Shown here: positions 16,013-24,785 of the stretch, piece after piece
Position numbering within the stretch: position 1 is the stretch's first letter
Layout: each line of letters opens with the position of its first letter
Assembly (NCBI GenBank): GCA_964511405.1
Contig: CAZEFK010000077.1
Location: 1-30,629, forward strand
Source of the DNA: CAZEFK01 sp964511405
GTDB lineage: Bacteria; Pseudomonadota; Alphaproteobacteria; Elsterales; Elsteraceae
Length of the DNA: 30,629 nt
Reading direction: 5' to 3'
The notes under the pieces: generated by a model
Told to the model about the DNA's origin: nothing
Seen by the model: the letters and a program-made list of their open reading frames with translations, nothing else
The model's database searches: none
Made by a program: the position numbers and the translations under genes

Positions 16013-16074
16013 GCTCGCCTCCCTGTCGGAGCGTGGCGGCTTGCGCCGGATCTAAGGCGCCAGACCAAACATGA

Positions 16075-16118
16075 ATTCCATTTCGTGGTCAATATGGATC
16101 AGACATTCCATTCTGTCG
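16075..16118. promoter_or_regulatory. Candidate IolR operator: two ATTCCATT half-sites 30 bp apart upstream of iolC
   Basis: ATTCCATTTCGTGG (16075-16088) and ATTCCATTCTGTCG (16105-16118) are direct copies with start-to-start spacing of exactly 30 bp, about three helical turns. They lie 63-106 bp upstream of the iolC start, the second inside the last codons of iolR. A matching ATTCC pair with the same 30-bp spacing lies in the iolR/iolI divergent region. RpiR-type IolR repressors of alphaproteobacteria are known to control both kinds of promoter. Confidence 0.5.
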
Positions 16119-16946
16119 AGCCTCGGCCACGGCCACTGTCAGGGTCATCGCCAGCGCCATGGTCGCGGCCAGCGAGCGGAAGCCCTCGAAGTCGGCCTCG
16201 ACCACCTCGATCCACACGCGGGCATCGGGCACCAGCGGGCTGAACGGGCTGTCGGTGACCACGACAAGCGGCACGCCCTGGCCGGCGACCTGGCGGACAT
16301 GGGCCACCGTCGCCGACGCGTAGGGCGTGAAGCTGATGGCGATGGCGGCGTCGCGGGGGGTCGCGAAGGACAGCGTCTCGGCGTCGGTGCCGGCGGCCGA
16401 GCCGACCAGCACGGTCTTCACGCCCAGCTTGCCGAAGGCATAGCTCATGTAGCTGGTCACCGGATAGGAACGGCGCTGGGCGATCAGATAGACCGTCTCG
16501 GCCGCGGCCAGGCATGCGGTCGCCGCCACGATGGCCGCGGGGTCGGCCCGCTCGTGCAGCGCCGCGATCGAGCGCTGGGCACTGTCGCAGAACCCGGCGA
16601 ACAGCACCGCCGGCTTGGCCGCGGCGCCGGCGTGGGCGCGCACGGCCTCCAGCCGGTCGTCATAGCTCGCCGGCCGGTCGCGCAGGCGCTCGCGGAACAC
16701 CGACTGCAGCTCCGAGAAGCCGCGGTAGCCGAAGGCCTGGGCGAAGCGGATCAGGGTCGAGGGCTGGACCTGGGCGCGTTCGGCGATGCTGGCCGCGGTG
16801 CCGAAGGCGATGTCGTCGGGGCAGGCCATGGCGAAGCCCGCCACCTGGGCCAGGCGCTTCGGCAGGCGGTCCTTCTGGGCGAGGATCCGGTCCCGCAACC
16901 CCCGGAAGTCCCGAGGCGGCGACGCCGTGTCGGCATCCTGGCTCAT
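16089..16946 (-). CDS. iolR: RpiR-family transcriptional regulator, probable IolR
   Basis: A 285-residue RpiR/MurR protein. The N-terminal helix-turn-helix (about residues 20-90) includes AFGTAASIAERAQVQPSTLIRFAQAFGYRGFSELQ split over the recognition helix. The C-terminal SIS sugar-phosphate sensing domain (about 115-260) includes ETVYLIAQRRSYPVTSYMSY, AIAISFTPYASATV and VPLVVVTDSPFSPL. The start at 16946 is preceded by GGAGGAG. Position directly upstream of iolC-D-E-B and divergent from the transporter operon matches iolR of Sinorhizobium, a repressor released by a late pathway intermediate. The long open frame that extends to 20504 on this strand is a high-GC shadow of the transporter genes. 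Confidence 0.87.
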   Translation of the reverse strand: MSQDADTASPPRDFRGLRDRILAQKDRLPKRLAQVAGFAMACPDDIAFGTAASIAERAQVQPSTLIRFAQAFGYRGFSELQSVFRERLRDRPASYDDRLEAVRAHAGAAAKPAVLFAGFCDSAQRSIAALHERADPAAIVAATACLAAAETVYLIAQRRSYPVTSYMSYAFGKLGVKTVLVGSAAGTDAETLSFATPRDAAIAISFTPYASATVAHVRQVAGQGVPLVVVTDSPFSPLVPDARVWIEVVEADFEGFRSLAATMALAMTLTVAVAEARQNGMSDPY

Positions 16947-16970
16947 CCCACCCTCCTCCCCTGCATCGCC

Positions 16971-16998
16971 TTGACCCGAGGCGCGATGACGGTATATA
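16971..16998 (+). promoter_or_regulatory. Putative promoter of the inositol transporter operon
   Basis: TTGACC (16971-16976), a 16-bp spacer and TATATA (16993-16998) form a good sigma-70 promoter. The start site would fall near 17005, inside the first TTCC-N6-GGA box, so a repressor bound there would block it. The leader to the first gene at 17148 would be about 140 nt. Confidence 0.6.
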
Positions 16999-17000
16999 CG

Positions 17001-17044
17001 TTCCATCCGAGGACAAAACCAGTCGATCCATTCCGAACAAGGAA
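17001..17044. promoter_or_regulatory. Candidate IolR operators in the divergent iolR / transporter region
   Basis: TTCCATCCGAGGAC (17001-17014) and TTCCGAACAAGGAA (17031-17044) share the pattern TTCC-N6-GGA and start exactly 30 bp apart. The second is a perfect TTCC-N6-GGAA dyad. The first overlaps the predicted transcription start of the transporter operon and both lie within 100 bp of the iolR start codon. The 30-bp phasing repeats that seen at 16075/16105. Confidence 0.55.
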
Positions 17045-17147
17045 CGGAGCGGCCGAGGGAGGAAGCGCCGTCGCCGCCACGCCACCATACTCCGGTGGGC
17101 AGGCGCAAGCAGACCGGCATCCTCCTCCAACGGGAGGGCGTTCGCGG

Positions 17148-17972
17148 ATGACCATCGCACTCAACCACATGGTCGCCCCGGGGCTGAGCCATGTCGCCTT
17201 CTTCGACCTGGCGGCGTCGCTGGGCATCACCCAGGTCGAGATCCGCAACGACCTGGCCGGCGTCGCCATCGAGGACGGCACGCCGGCGGCGGCGGTCCGG
17301 CAGGCCGCCACGGACCGGCGCCTCCGCATCCTGTCGATCAACGCCCTGCAGCGCTTCAACCACTGGACCGCCGAGCGCGCGAGCGAGGCGCGGGCGCTGG
17401 CGGGCTATGCCCGCGACTGCGGGGCGGCGGCGCTGGTGCTGTGCCCGGTCAACGACCGCACCTGGGCGCCGCCCCAGGACCAGCGGCTGGCCGGCCTGGT
17501 CGAGGCGCTGGCGGCGCTCAAGCCGATCCTGGCCGAGGCCAGGATCGTCGGCCTGATCGAGCCCCTGGGCTTCCCGGAATGCTCGTTGCGGCTCAAGTCC
17601 GAGGCGGTGGCGGCGATCGACATGGTCGCGGGCGCGGACCGCTTCCGGCTGGTCCACGATACCTTCCACCACCACGTCGCCGGCGAGGGGCGGCTGTTTC
17701 CCGAGCGCACCGGCCTCGTCCACGTCTCGGGCGTGACCGACCCCCAAGCCACGCCCGCCACCCTGCGCGATCCCCATCGCGGGCTGATCGACGCCCGCGA
17801 CCGCATCGGCAACCTGGACCAGCTGCGGGCGCTGCGCCGGGCTGGCCTGACCGCGCCCATTTCGTTCGAACCGTTCGCCGCCGAGGTCCACACCAGCGCC
17901 GACATCGCGGACGACCTCAAGCGGACCATCGAGTTCCTGATCCAGGGCCTGGCCGACCAGCCGGCCGCCTGA
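17148..17972 (+). CDS. iolI: IolI-like inosose isomerase (AP-endonuclease-2-type TIM barrel)
   Basis: A 274-residue TIM-barrel protein of the sugar-phosphate isomerase/epimerase family. Signature segments are GITQVEIRNDLAGV near the start, LRILSINALQRFNHW, IVGLIEPLGFPECSL with a metal-ligand Glu, RFRLVHDTFHHHVAGEG (Asp/His ligands), GLVHVSGV and ISFEPFAAEVH (terminal Glu ligand). The best match by motif is IolI, which interconverts 2-keto-myo-inositol and 1-keto-D-chiro-inositol, and this suits the neighbourhood. GGGAGGG lies about 9 bp before the ATG. It is the first gene of the rightward transporter operon. A role on an inositol stereoisomer or methylated inositol cannot be excluded. Confidence 0.8.
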   Translation: MTIALNHMVAPGLSHVAFFDLAASLGITQVEIRNDLAGVAIEDGTPAAAVRQAATDRRLRILSINALQRFNHWTAERASEARALAGYARDCGAAALVLCPVNDRTWAPPQDQRLAGLVEALAALKPILAEARIVGLIEPLGFPECSLRLKSEAVAAIDMVAGADRFRLVHDTFHHHVAGEGRLFPERTGLVHVSGVTDPQATPATLRDPHRGLIDARDRIGNLDQLRALRRAGLTAPISFEPFAAEVHTSADIADDLKRTIEFLIQGLADQPAA

Positions 17973-17985
17973 CCACCAGGACAAC

Positions 17986-18003
17986 GGCCGGCGCCGACCG
18001 GCC
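17986..18003 (+). other. Intercistronic hairpin upstream of the binding-protein gene
   Basis: GGCCGG-CGCCGA-CCGGCC is a perfect 6-bp stem with a 6-nt loop, 14 bp after the iolI stop and 33 bp before the binding-protein ATG. No U-tract follows. It may act as a 5' stabiliser or weak attenuator. Confidence 0.45.
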
Positions 18004-18035
18004 CTTTCCCCCGGCCCTTTCCCGAGGAGACCCGA

Positions 18036-18974
18036 ATGAAACGCATCCTGCTTGCCGCCGCGGCCTCGCTGCTCCTGCTGCCGGCGGTCGCCGCGGCCCC
18101 GGCCCATGCCGAGAAGATCGGCGTGTCGATGGCGCTGTTCGACGACAACTTCCTGACCGTGCTGCGCAACGGCATGAAGGCCTATGCCGAGGGCAAGAAG
18201 ATCGACGTGCAATTCGAGGACGCCCAGAACGACGTCGGCCGGCAGCTGAGCCAGATCCAGAACTTCATCGCCCAGAAGGTCGACGCGATCGTGGTCAATC
18301 CGGTCGACACCGACGCCACGACGAAGATGACCCAACTGGCCGCGCAAGCCGGGATTCCGCTGGTCTATGTGAACCGGATGCCGTCGGACAAGACGCTGCC
18401 GCCCAAGGTCTCGTTCGTCGGCTCCAACGAGTCCGAGTCGGGAACGCTGGAGATGAAGGAGGTCTGCCGGCTGCTCGGCGGCAAGGGCAAGATCGTGGTC
18501 ATGATGGGCGAGCTGTCGAACCAGGCCGCGCGCCAGCGCACCCAGGACGTCCATGACGTGATCGCCCAGCCCGACTGCAAGGGCATCCAGATCCTGGACG
18601 AGCGGACCGCCAACTGGAAGCGGACCGAGGGCACCGACCTCATGACCAACTGGATCAGCGCCGGCCTCAAGTTCGACGCGGTGGTGTCCAACAACGACGA
18701 GATGGCGATCGGCGCCATCCAGTCGCTGAAACAGGCCGGCGTGTCGCCGGCCAAGACCATCGTCGCCGGCGTCGACGCCACCCAAGATGCGCTGGCCGAG
18801 ATGAAGGCCGGCGAGCTCAAGGTCACGGTGTTCCAGGATGCCGCCGGCCAGGGCAAGGGCGCCATCGACACGGCCTTGAAGCTGGCCCACGGCGAGAAGG
18901 TCGACAGCTTCGTCTGGATCCCGTTCCAGCTCGTCACGCCCCAGAACATGGCCGAGTTCGCCAACAAGAACTGA
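18036..18974 (+). CDS. Periplasmic sugar/inositol-binding protein of an ABC importer (IbpA/MocB type)
   Basis: A 312-residue secreted protein with a clear signal peptide (MKRILLAAAASLLLLPAVAA, cleavage near AHA-EK) and the RbsB-like Peripla_BP_4 fold. KIGVSMALFDDNFLTVLRNG, AIVVNPVDTDATTKMTQLA, IPLVYVNRMP, FVGSNESESG, FDAVVSNNDEMAIGAIQ and TIVAGVDATQDALAEMKAG follow the family order. It would capture myo-inositol or a related cyclitol in the periplasm. The family contains both inositol-binding IbpA and rhizopine-binding MocB, and motifs alone do not separate them. It is followed by its ATPase and permease, with a strong hairpin in the 66-bp gap, as often seen where the binding protein must be made in excess. 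Confidence 0.9.
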   Translation: MKRILLAAAASLLLLPAVAAAPAHAEKIGVSMALFDDNFLTVLRNGMKAYAEGKKIDVQFEDAQNDVGRQLSQIQNFIAQKVDAIVVNPVDTDATTKMTQLAAQAGIPLVYVNRMPSDKTLPPKVSFVGSNESESGTLEMKEVCRLLGGKGKIVVMMGELSNQAARQRTQDVHDVIAQPDCKGIQILDERTANWKRTEGTDLMTNWISAGLKFDAVVSNNDEMAIGAIQSLKQAGVSPAKTIVAGVDATQDALAEMKAGELKVTVFQDAAGQGKGAIDTALKLAHGEKVDSFVWIPFQLVTPQNMAEFANKN

Positions 18975-18994
18975 GCCCACGGACCGACGCGACC

Positions 18995-19019
18995 GGACGG
19001 GCGCACCCCGCGCCCGTCC
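18995..19019 (+). other. Strong intra-operon hairpin downstream of the binding-protein gene
   Basis: GGACGGGCGC-ACCCC-GCGCCCGTCC is a perfect 10-bp GC-rich stem with a 5-nt loop, 20 bp after the binding-protein stop. There is no U-tract. Such a structure can protect the upstream mRNA 3' end and partly terminate, giving more binding protein than membrane components. Confidence 0.75.
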
Positions 19020-19040
19020 CTGCCTGGGAGGGACCGACCC

Positions 19041-20579
<1,539 letters not shown>

Positions 20580-20605
20580 CGGCGAGCCGGCTTAGGGAGG
20601 ACAGC

Positions 20606-21628
20606 ATGGCCAATGTCGCCGATGCCGCGCCCGCCCGGACCAAGGCTCCGGCGCGCTGGAAGATGCCGATCGAGGCGAGCATCCTGCTGGTGCTGGTCGG
20701 GATCGCGCTGATCTTCGAGGGTTTGGGCTGGGTCCTGGTGCATCAGAGCTTCCTGCTCAACGAGCAGCGCCTGATCGTGATGATCCTGCAGGTCTCGGTG
20801 ATCGGCATCATCGCGGTCGGCGTGACCCAGGTGATCATCACCGGCGGCATCGACCTGTCGTCGGGCTCGGTGGTGGCGCTGACCGCCATGGTCTCGGCCA
20901 GCCTGGCCCAGACCTCGGACTATGCCCGCGCGGTCTATCCGGCGCTGACCGACATGCCGGTGGTGGTGCCTGTAATGGTCGGGCTGACGGTCGGGCTGGT
21001 CGCCGGCCTGACCAACGGCGCGCTGATCGCCGGCACGGCGATCCCGCCCTTCATCGCGACGCTGGGGATGATGGTCACCGCGCGCGGCCTGGCCAAGTGG
21101 TACACCCACGGCCAGCCGGTCAGCATGCTGACCGACAGCTACGCCGCGATCGGCAGCGGCGCGGTGCCGGTGGTGATCTTCCTGGTCACCGCGCTGATCT
21201 TCCATGTCGCGCTGCGCTACACGCGCTACGGCAAGTTCACCTATGCCATCGGCGCCAACCGCCAGGCCGCGCGGGTCTCCGGCATCAACGTCTCGCGGCA
21301 CCTGATCCTGGTCTACATGATCGCCGGCGTGCTGTCGGGGCTGGCCGGCATCGTCACCGCGGCCCGCGCGGTGACCGGCCAGGCCGGCATGGGCGTCAAT
21401 TACGAGCTCGACGCCATTGCCGCATCGGTCATCGGCGGCACCTCGCTGTCGGGCGGCCTGGGCCGGATCACCGGCACGGTGATCGGCACGATCATCCTGG
21501 GCGTGATGACCTCGGGCTTTACCTTCCTGCGCATCGACGCCTATTACCAGGAGATCGTGAAGGGCGTAATCATCGTGGCGGCGGTGGTCGCCGACCAGTA
21601 TCGCCAGCGCCGGCGCACCAAGGTCTAA
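20606..21628 (+). CDS. Sugar/inositol ABC transporter permease (IatP type)
   Basis: A 340-residue multi-spanning membrane protein of the RbsC/BPD_transp_2 family with about eight to ten hydrophobic segments. Family markers are GVTQVIITGGIDLSSGSVVALTA, IPPFIATLGMMVTARGLAKW, GRYTYAIG-like RYGKFTYAIGANRQAARVSGIN and the conserved AIAASVIGGTSLSGGLGRITGT, the EAA-like contact loop with the ATPase. It starts 26 bp after the ATPase gene with GGGAGGA upstream and ends 21 bp before the dehydrogenase gene, so the operon is continuous. Confidence 0.93.
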   Translation: MANVADAAPARTKAPARWKMPIEASILLVLVGIALIFEGLGWVLVHQSFLLNEQRLIVMILQVSVIGIIAVGVTQVIITGGIDLSSGSVVALTAMVSASLAQTSDYARAVYPALTDMPVVVPVMVGLTVGLVAGLTNGALIAGTAIPPFIATLGMMVTARGLAKWYTHGQPVSMLTDSYAAIGSGAVPVVIFLVTALIFHVALRYTRYGKFTYAIGANRQAARVSGINVSRHLILVYMIAGVLSGLAGIVTAARAVTGQAGMGVNYELDAIAASVIGGTSLSGGLGRITGTVIGTIILGVMTSGFTFLRIDAYYQEIVKGVIIVAAVVADQYRQRRRTKV

Positions 21629-21649
21629 GACTTCAGAGAGGGAACCGAC

Positions 21650-22642
21650 ATGACGCTCAAGTTCGGGCTACTGGGCGCCGGCCGCATCGGTAAGGTCCAT
21701 GCGGCGGCGGTGGCCGACACGCCGGGTGCGCGCTTGGTCGCCGTGGCCGATGCCATGCCGGCCGCCGCCGAGGCCCTGGCCACGGCGGCCGGCGCCGAGG
21801 TGCGCAGCGCCGACGCCATCATGGCCGCCACCGACATCGACGCGGTGCTGATCACCACCCCCACCGACCTGCATGCCCAGATGATCGAGCAGGCAGCGAA
21901 GGCCGGGAAGGCGATCTTCTGCGAGAAGCCGATCGACCTGGACGTCGCACGCGTCCGCCGCTGCCTGGCGGTGGTGGCCGAGTGCAAGGCCAAGCTGATG
22001 GTCGGCTTCAATCGCCGCTTCGACCCCAACTTCCAGGAGGTGCGGCGCCAGATCGACCAGGGCGCCATCGGCACGGTCGAGATGGTGTCGATCACCTCGC
22101 GCGATCCCGGCCCGCCGCCGGCCGAGTACATCGCGCGCTCGGGCGGCCTGTTCCGCGACATGACCATCCACGACTTCGACATGGCCCGCTTCCTCCTCGG
22201 CGAGGAGCCGGCCACGGTCTATGCGGCCGCGTCGAACCTGGTCGATCCGGCGATCGGCGCGGCCGGCGACGTCGACAGCGCCTCGGTGGTGCTGACCACC
22301 CGGTCGGGCCGGATCTGCCAAATTTCGAACTCGCGGCGCGCCACCTACGGCTATGACCAGCGCATCGAGGTCCATGGCTCCAAGGGCCTGGCGAGCGCGG
22401 AAAACCTGCGCGCGACGACCGTGGAGCTGGCGACCGCCGACGGCTACCGGCGCGAGCCGCTGCTGAACTTCTTCATGACCCGCTACACCCAGGCCTACCG
22501 CGCCGAGATCGGCGCCTTCGTGGCCGCGGTACGCGCCGGCGCGCCGATGACGCCGTCGGGCGAGGACGGCCTCAAGGCCCTGCTGCTGGCCGACGCCGCC
22601 GCGCTGTCGGTCCGCGAAGGCCGGGTCGTGACGCTGGAGTGA
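21650..22642 (+). CDS. iolG: Inositol 2-dehydrogenase-like oxidoreductase IolG (Gfo/Idh/MocA family)
   Basis: A 330-residue NAD(P)-dependent oxidoreductase. The N-terminal Rossmann fold is FGLLGAGRIGKVHAAAV, with the catalytic Lys in the CEKPIDLD motif. Substrate-binding residues are in GFNRRFDPNFQEVRRQI and in GGLFRDMTIHDFDMARFL, where Asp and His complete the IolG triad. It would oxidise myo-inositol to 2-keto-myo-inositol, the first pathway step, or act on scyllo-inositol or another cyclitol like other members. It is the last gene of the transporter operon, with GAGAGGG ahead of the ATG. No terminator is evident in the 39 bp before the next gene. Confidence 0.92.
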   Translation: MTLKFGLLGAGRIGKVHAAAVADTPGARLVAVADAMPAAAEALATAAGAEVRSADAIMAATDIDAVLITTPTDLHAQMIEQAAKAGKAIFCEKPIDLDVARVRRCLAVVAECKAKLMVGFNRRFDPNFQEVRRQIDQGAIGTVEMVSITSRDPGPPPAEYIARSGGLFRDMTIHDFDMARFLLGEEPATVYAAASNLVDPAIGAAGDVDSASVVLTTRSGRICQISNSRRATYGYDQRIEVHGSKGLASAENLRATTVELATADGYRREPLLNFFMTRYTQAYRAEIGAFVAAVRAGAPMTPSGEDGLKALLLADAAALSVREGRVVTLE

Positions 22643-22681
22643 TCGGCCGGCGTCCCTCCTACATTAAGGCTGGAGGTGACC

Positions 22682-22978
22682 ATGGCCACCGCTGACCGTA
22701 AGGGACGCCCGATCTCGATGCGCCTGGCGACGGCGGATCTCTCGATGATCGATCGCGCCGCCGGCCTGCGCGGCCAGTCACGCACGGATTTCGTGCGTGA
22801 CGCGGCCGTTCGCGCCGCAGAACAGGTTCTCATGGAAAACAGACTGATCCCCATGAGCTCGGAGGGCTTTGCCGAGTTCATGGCGATTCTGTCGGGACCC
22901 GCTGTTGCGGTGCCGGAAATGGTCGATCTCGCGGAGCGTCCGGCGCCTTGGGAGCCAGGCTATGCCGCTAAAAGCTGA
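22682..22978 (+). CDS. DUF1778 (TacA-type) ribbon-helix-helix antitoxin
   Basis: A 98-residue protein with an N-terminal ribbon-helix-helix (ISMRLATADLSMIDRAAGLRGQSRTDFVRDAAVRAAEQVL) and the unstructured toxin-binding tail of DUF1778 antitoxins (LSSEGFAEFMAIL-like MSSEGFAEFMAILSGPAV and APWEPG). Partners are normally GNAT acetyltransferase toxins that block charged tRNA. GGAGG lies 5 bp before the ATG and can pair with CCTCC at 22655-22659, which might dampen translation. The expected toxin frame begins inside its end but stops after seven codons, so this is an orphan antitoxin. Its composition is less GC-extreme than the iol genes before it. Confidence 0.82.
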   Translation: MATADRKGRPISMRLATADLSMIDRAAGLRGQSRTDFVRDAAVRAAEQVLMENRLIPMSSEGFAEFMAILSGPAVAVPEMVDLAERPAPWEPGYAAKS

Positions 22979-23046
22979 GCTTTAATTCTCTCGCCGGCCG
23001 GGTCCCCGATGCGATAGGCGGCAAGCGCGCGATGAAGCGCGATCAC
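22960..23046 (-). pseudogene. Truncated RES-domain toxin (first 28 codons only)
   Basis: The frame starts with a GTG that overlaps the stop of the upstream DUF2384-type antitoxin remnant as GTGA, the normal coupling of ParS/ParT-like pairs. It reads VIALHRALAAYRIGDPAGE, which resembles the start of RES toxins, whose active members degrade or modify NAD or nucleotide substrates. After about 19 recognisable residues it passes into KAQLLAA and a stop, antisense to the end of the DUF1778 gene. The catalytic RES core is absent. This is a deletion relic. Confidence 0.55.
22962..22985 (+). pseudogene. Remnant of the toxin start expected after the DUF1778 antitoxin
   Basis: ATG at 22962 lies 17 bp inside the end of the antitoxin gene, the usual overlap for TacA-TacT pairs. 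It reads MPLKAEL followed by TAA. Real GNAT toxins start in a similar way and continue for about 160 residues. The break coincides with the end of the neighbouring RES fragment, so the rest appears lost by recombination. The identification rests on position and a few residues. Confidence 0.4.
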
Positions 23047-23416
23047 ACCGCCGATCCGTATTTAACGCGCCCGAGAACTCCCTCAACCAGAGGCCGCCCG
23101 AACTCGCGCTCCAGCACCACGTCGCCGCCCCAGACATCGACGGCGTTGCCAAGACGCTGGGCACCGGTGTCAGGCGTGAACCGGGCGACAGCCGGCGCGC
23201 ACTCCGATCCGCCTGCTCGCTTGCCTTCCGGCGTCGCGACAGCGTGGCGCGCGGCACGATCCGGCAGGCGAAGCTCTTGTCTGTCGGCGCGACCGAGCGC
23301 GCGACACCAGCCAGTAACGCGACCGGCAGCCCGCGCTCGACTGCCGGCAGCAGTGCCAGTTCGCCAGCTGCCGAAATACCAAGGATCTCTGAAACCCGCT
23401 CCGCCAGGGTCGGCAT
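23043..23416 (-). pseudogene. Frameshifted Xre/MbcA/ParS-type antitoxin (DUF2384)
   Basis: Two adjacent frames each carry one half of this antitoxin family. From 23416 the first reads MPTLAERVSEILGI, GLPVALLAGVARSVAPTD and CRIVPRATLSRRRKASEQ, the N-terminal part that precedes the DUF2384 domain. Further on, a different frame reads VDVWGGDVVLEREFGRPLVEGVLGRVKYGSAV, the conserved C-terminal toxin-binding end. The middle is shortened and out of frame. Its stop overlaps the GTG of the RES fragment. Both members of this toxin-antitoxin pair are therefore broken. Confidence 0.7.
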
Positions 23417-23856
23417 CGATCTCCCTTCCTTGTACCGGGTTCACCGCTTTCCCCGCCAACAGCCGGCGTGGGCGGCGGATGGCGGCGGCGAATGCGTCGC
23501 GCGGACGTCGAGCACAGAACGCGGAGGTTCGCAAATAGAAACGTCGACAATTGCCGATTTTCCTTGCGTCCGCAACGATAGTCATTTGCCACACAGCATC
23601 ATATCATTCCTCTGCTCCGCCTCTCAATGGTTTGATCTGATGGTGATGACCGCAGTCCTTTAGTGTTACACACGAAGAAGGCAATTGGCCTGAGACACGT
23701 TGGCCTTGCCCCGGATCTCGATGGCCTGTATTTATTGAGAAGGCGTGTCTGATGATGCTGCCGTGGCGACCGTACTGGCGTGACGGCTAAAGCGGAGTTC
23801 GGCGCGTGATGAGCGACATCGCACCCGGATGGGGCGGCGCCGCCAGGAGTACTGCC
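23417..23856. other. Gene-free stretch between the toxin-antitoxin relics and the defence operon
   Basis: I find no convincing coding sequence here; open frames on both strands have no family motifs and unsuitable composition. The stretch is more AT-rich than the flanks. It holds a direct repeat TTGGCCT at 23685-23691 and 23700-23706 (15 bp apart) and a possible promoter at 23706. The first 48 bases before 23857 could encode extra N-terminal residues of the next gene if an ATG at 23809 is used. No tRNA or insertion-sequence end is visible. Confidence 0.6.
23706..23734 (+). promoter_or_regulatory. Possible promoter of the HTH/GIY-YIG/GHKL operon
   Basis: TTGCCC (23706-23711), a 17-bp spacer and TATTTA (23729-23734) precede the operon by about 120 bp. 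The second TTGGCCT repeat abuts the -35. The match is moderate, so this is a suggestion. Confidence 0.33.
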
Positions 23857-24381
23857 ATGCCGCAGGCCATTGAGGCCGCGCGATGGGCTGCCGTCGAGCA
23901 GTTCCAGCAGCGCATACTTTCCAACACGAATCCGTTCAAGTCTGCCGTTGCTGAACACGCGATCGGGCTGGTTCTCAGTTTGGAGCGCCCGACCGGTCCT
24001 TATCTCATGCGCAACGCCTACATGGATGCGCGCAAGGTGGTCGCCGCGCGCGAGCGACGCCGCCGCACGCGCGAGATCGCGCTCCCCCAGACTGGACATC
24101 TCCGGAGCGCGCGATGGGAATTCGACGGTCCCGCCGCTATGAATGGAACTGGATCGCCTACCGAGAGGGCGATCCTTTGGTCCAATGCCTACCAGAAGCT
24201 TCGGCACGCAGTAGCGGCCCGACACCGTTGGGCGGCGGATTGCCTCGACCTCTGGCGCGAGGGTTACGATGAACGTGAGGCCGCAGACAAGCTTGGCGTC
24301 TCCCTCGGCTCGGTAAAGAAAATCAAGCGCCTGATCCGCGACACTGCGATGGCGTTGCTTTCGGGGGGTGATCTCGCATGA
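23857..24381 (+). CDS. Small protein with C-terminal sigma-region-4-like helix-turn-helix
   Basis: A 174-residue protein. The C-terminal part (about residues 125-170) reads CLDLWREGYDEREAADKLGVSLGSVKKIKRLI, a helix-turn-helix of the sigma-70 region 4 / LuxR-like type. The N-terminal half is helical, with a basic stretch (ARERRRRTREI), and has no domain I recognise. ATG 23857 is chosen because AGGAG lies 7 bp upstream; ATG 23809 would add 16 residues. The stop overlaps the start of the GIY-YIG gene by 4 bp (ATGA), so they are translationally coupled. It may regulate the defence operon or guide its partner to DNA. Less GC-biased than the metabolic genes. Confidence 0.65.
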   Translation: MPQAIEAARWAAVEQFQQRILSNTNPFKSAVAEHAIGLVLSLERPTGPYLMRNAYMDARKVVAARERRRRTREIALPQTGHLRSARWEFDGPAAMNGTGSPTERAILWSNAYQKLRHAVAARHRWAADCLDLWREGYDEREAADKLGVSLGSVKKIKRLIRDTAMALLSGGDLA

Positions 24382-24785
24382 ACACCGTCCGTATCTGGCC
24401 CACGCCGTTCGGGCGTACTGCGGTCCCCGCAGAACCCGCCTGGATCCGAGCGATGCTGCCCCGCGGCGTGGTAGGCGCATATGTCCTGTTGAACGGGCCA
24501 GCCCCGTTCTACGTCGGTCGCTCCGATTCCTGCCTCGCCGGGCGCCTGCTCCGCCACGAGTATCTCGACGATGCAACCCACATATTCTGGGAGGTATGCC
24601 GAGACCCGGTGCGCGCCTTCCACTACGAAGCCTTCTGGTACGACCACGCCGGTGGTCCGCTGACCCTACGCAACCGAATCCACCCGGCCCGTCCCGTTGG
24701 ACACCACGGGCCTTGCCCATTTTGTTCCATCGAGACCGAAGATCTTCGCTCCTTGCTCGATAGCGTGCATCAGAAAAGGCTCTGA
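24378..24785 (+). CDS. GIY-YIG nuclease-superfamily protein
   Basis: A 135-residue protein that is almost entirely a GIY-YIG domain. GAYVL (33-37) and FYVG (44-47) are the two signature strands. R56 in AGRLLRHE is the catalytic arginine candidate, E84 in HYEAFWYD the metal-ligand glutamate, and NRIHPARP (99-106) the conserved terminal element, followed by a CPFC pair (C113, C116). All expected catalytic positions are occupied, so nuclease activity is plausible. The gene overlaps the HTH gene by 4 bp, and the GHKL ATPase gene follows after 144 bp. GIY-YIG domains serve in repair, homing and restriction; the setting favours restriction or defence. Confidence 0.78.
   Translation: MNTVRIWPTPFGRTAVPAEPAWIRAMLPRGVVGAYVLLNGPAPFYVGRSDSCLAGRLLRHEYLDDATHIFWEVCRDPVRAFHYEAFWYDHAGGPLTLRNRIHPARPVGHHGPCPFCSIETEDLRSLLDSVHQKRL

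Noticed and set aside
22650..23900. Integration site (tRNA or att repeat) at the left border of the defence island
   Set aside because: No tRNA-like cloverleaf and no obvious flanking direct repeat was found; the right border is outside the window.
23599..24720. A 373-codon frame on the - strand over the HTH and GIY-YIG genes
   Set aside because: No domain features. The + strand genes have coupled starts, ribosome-binding sites and clear motifs.
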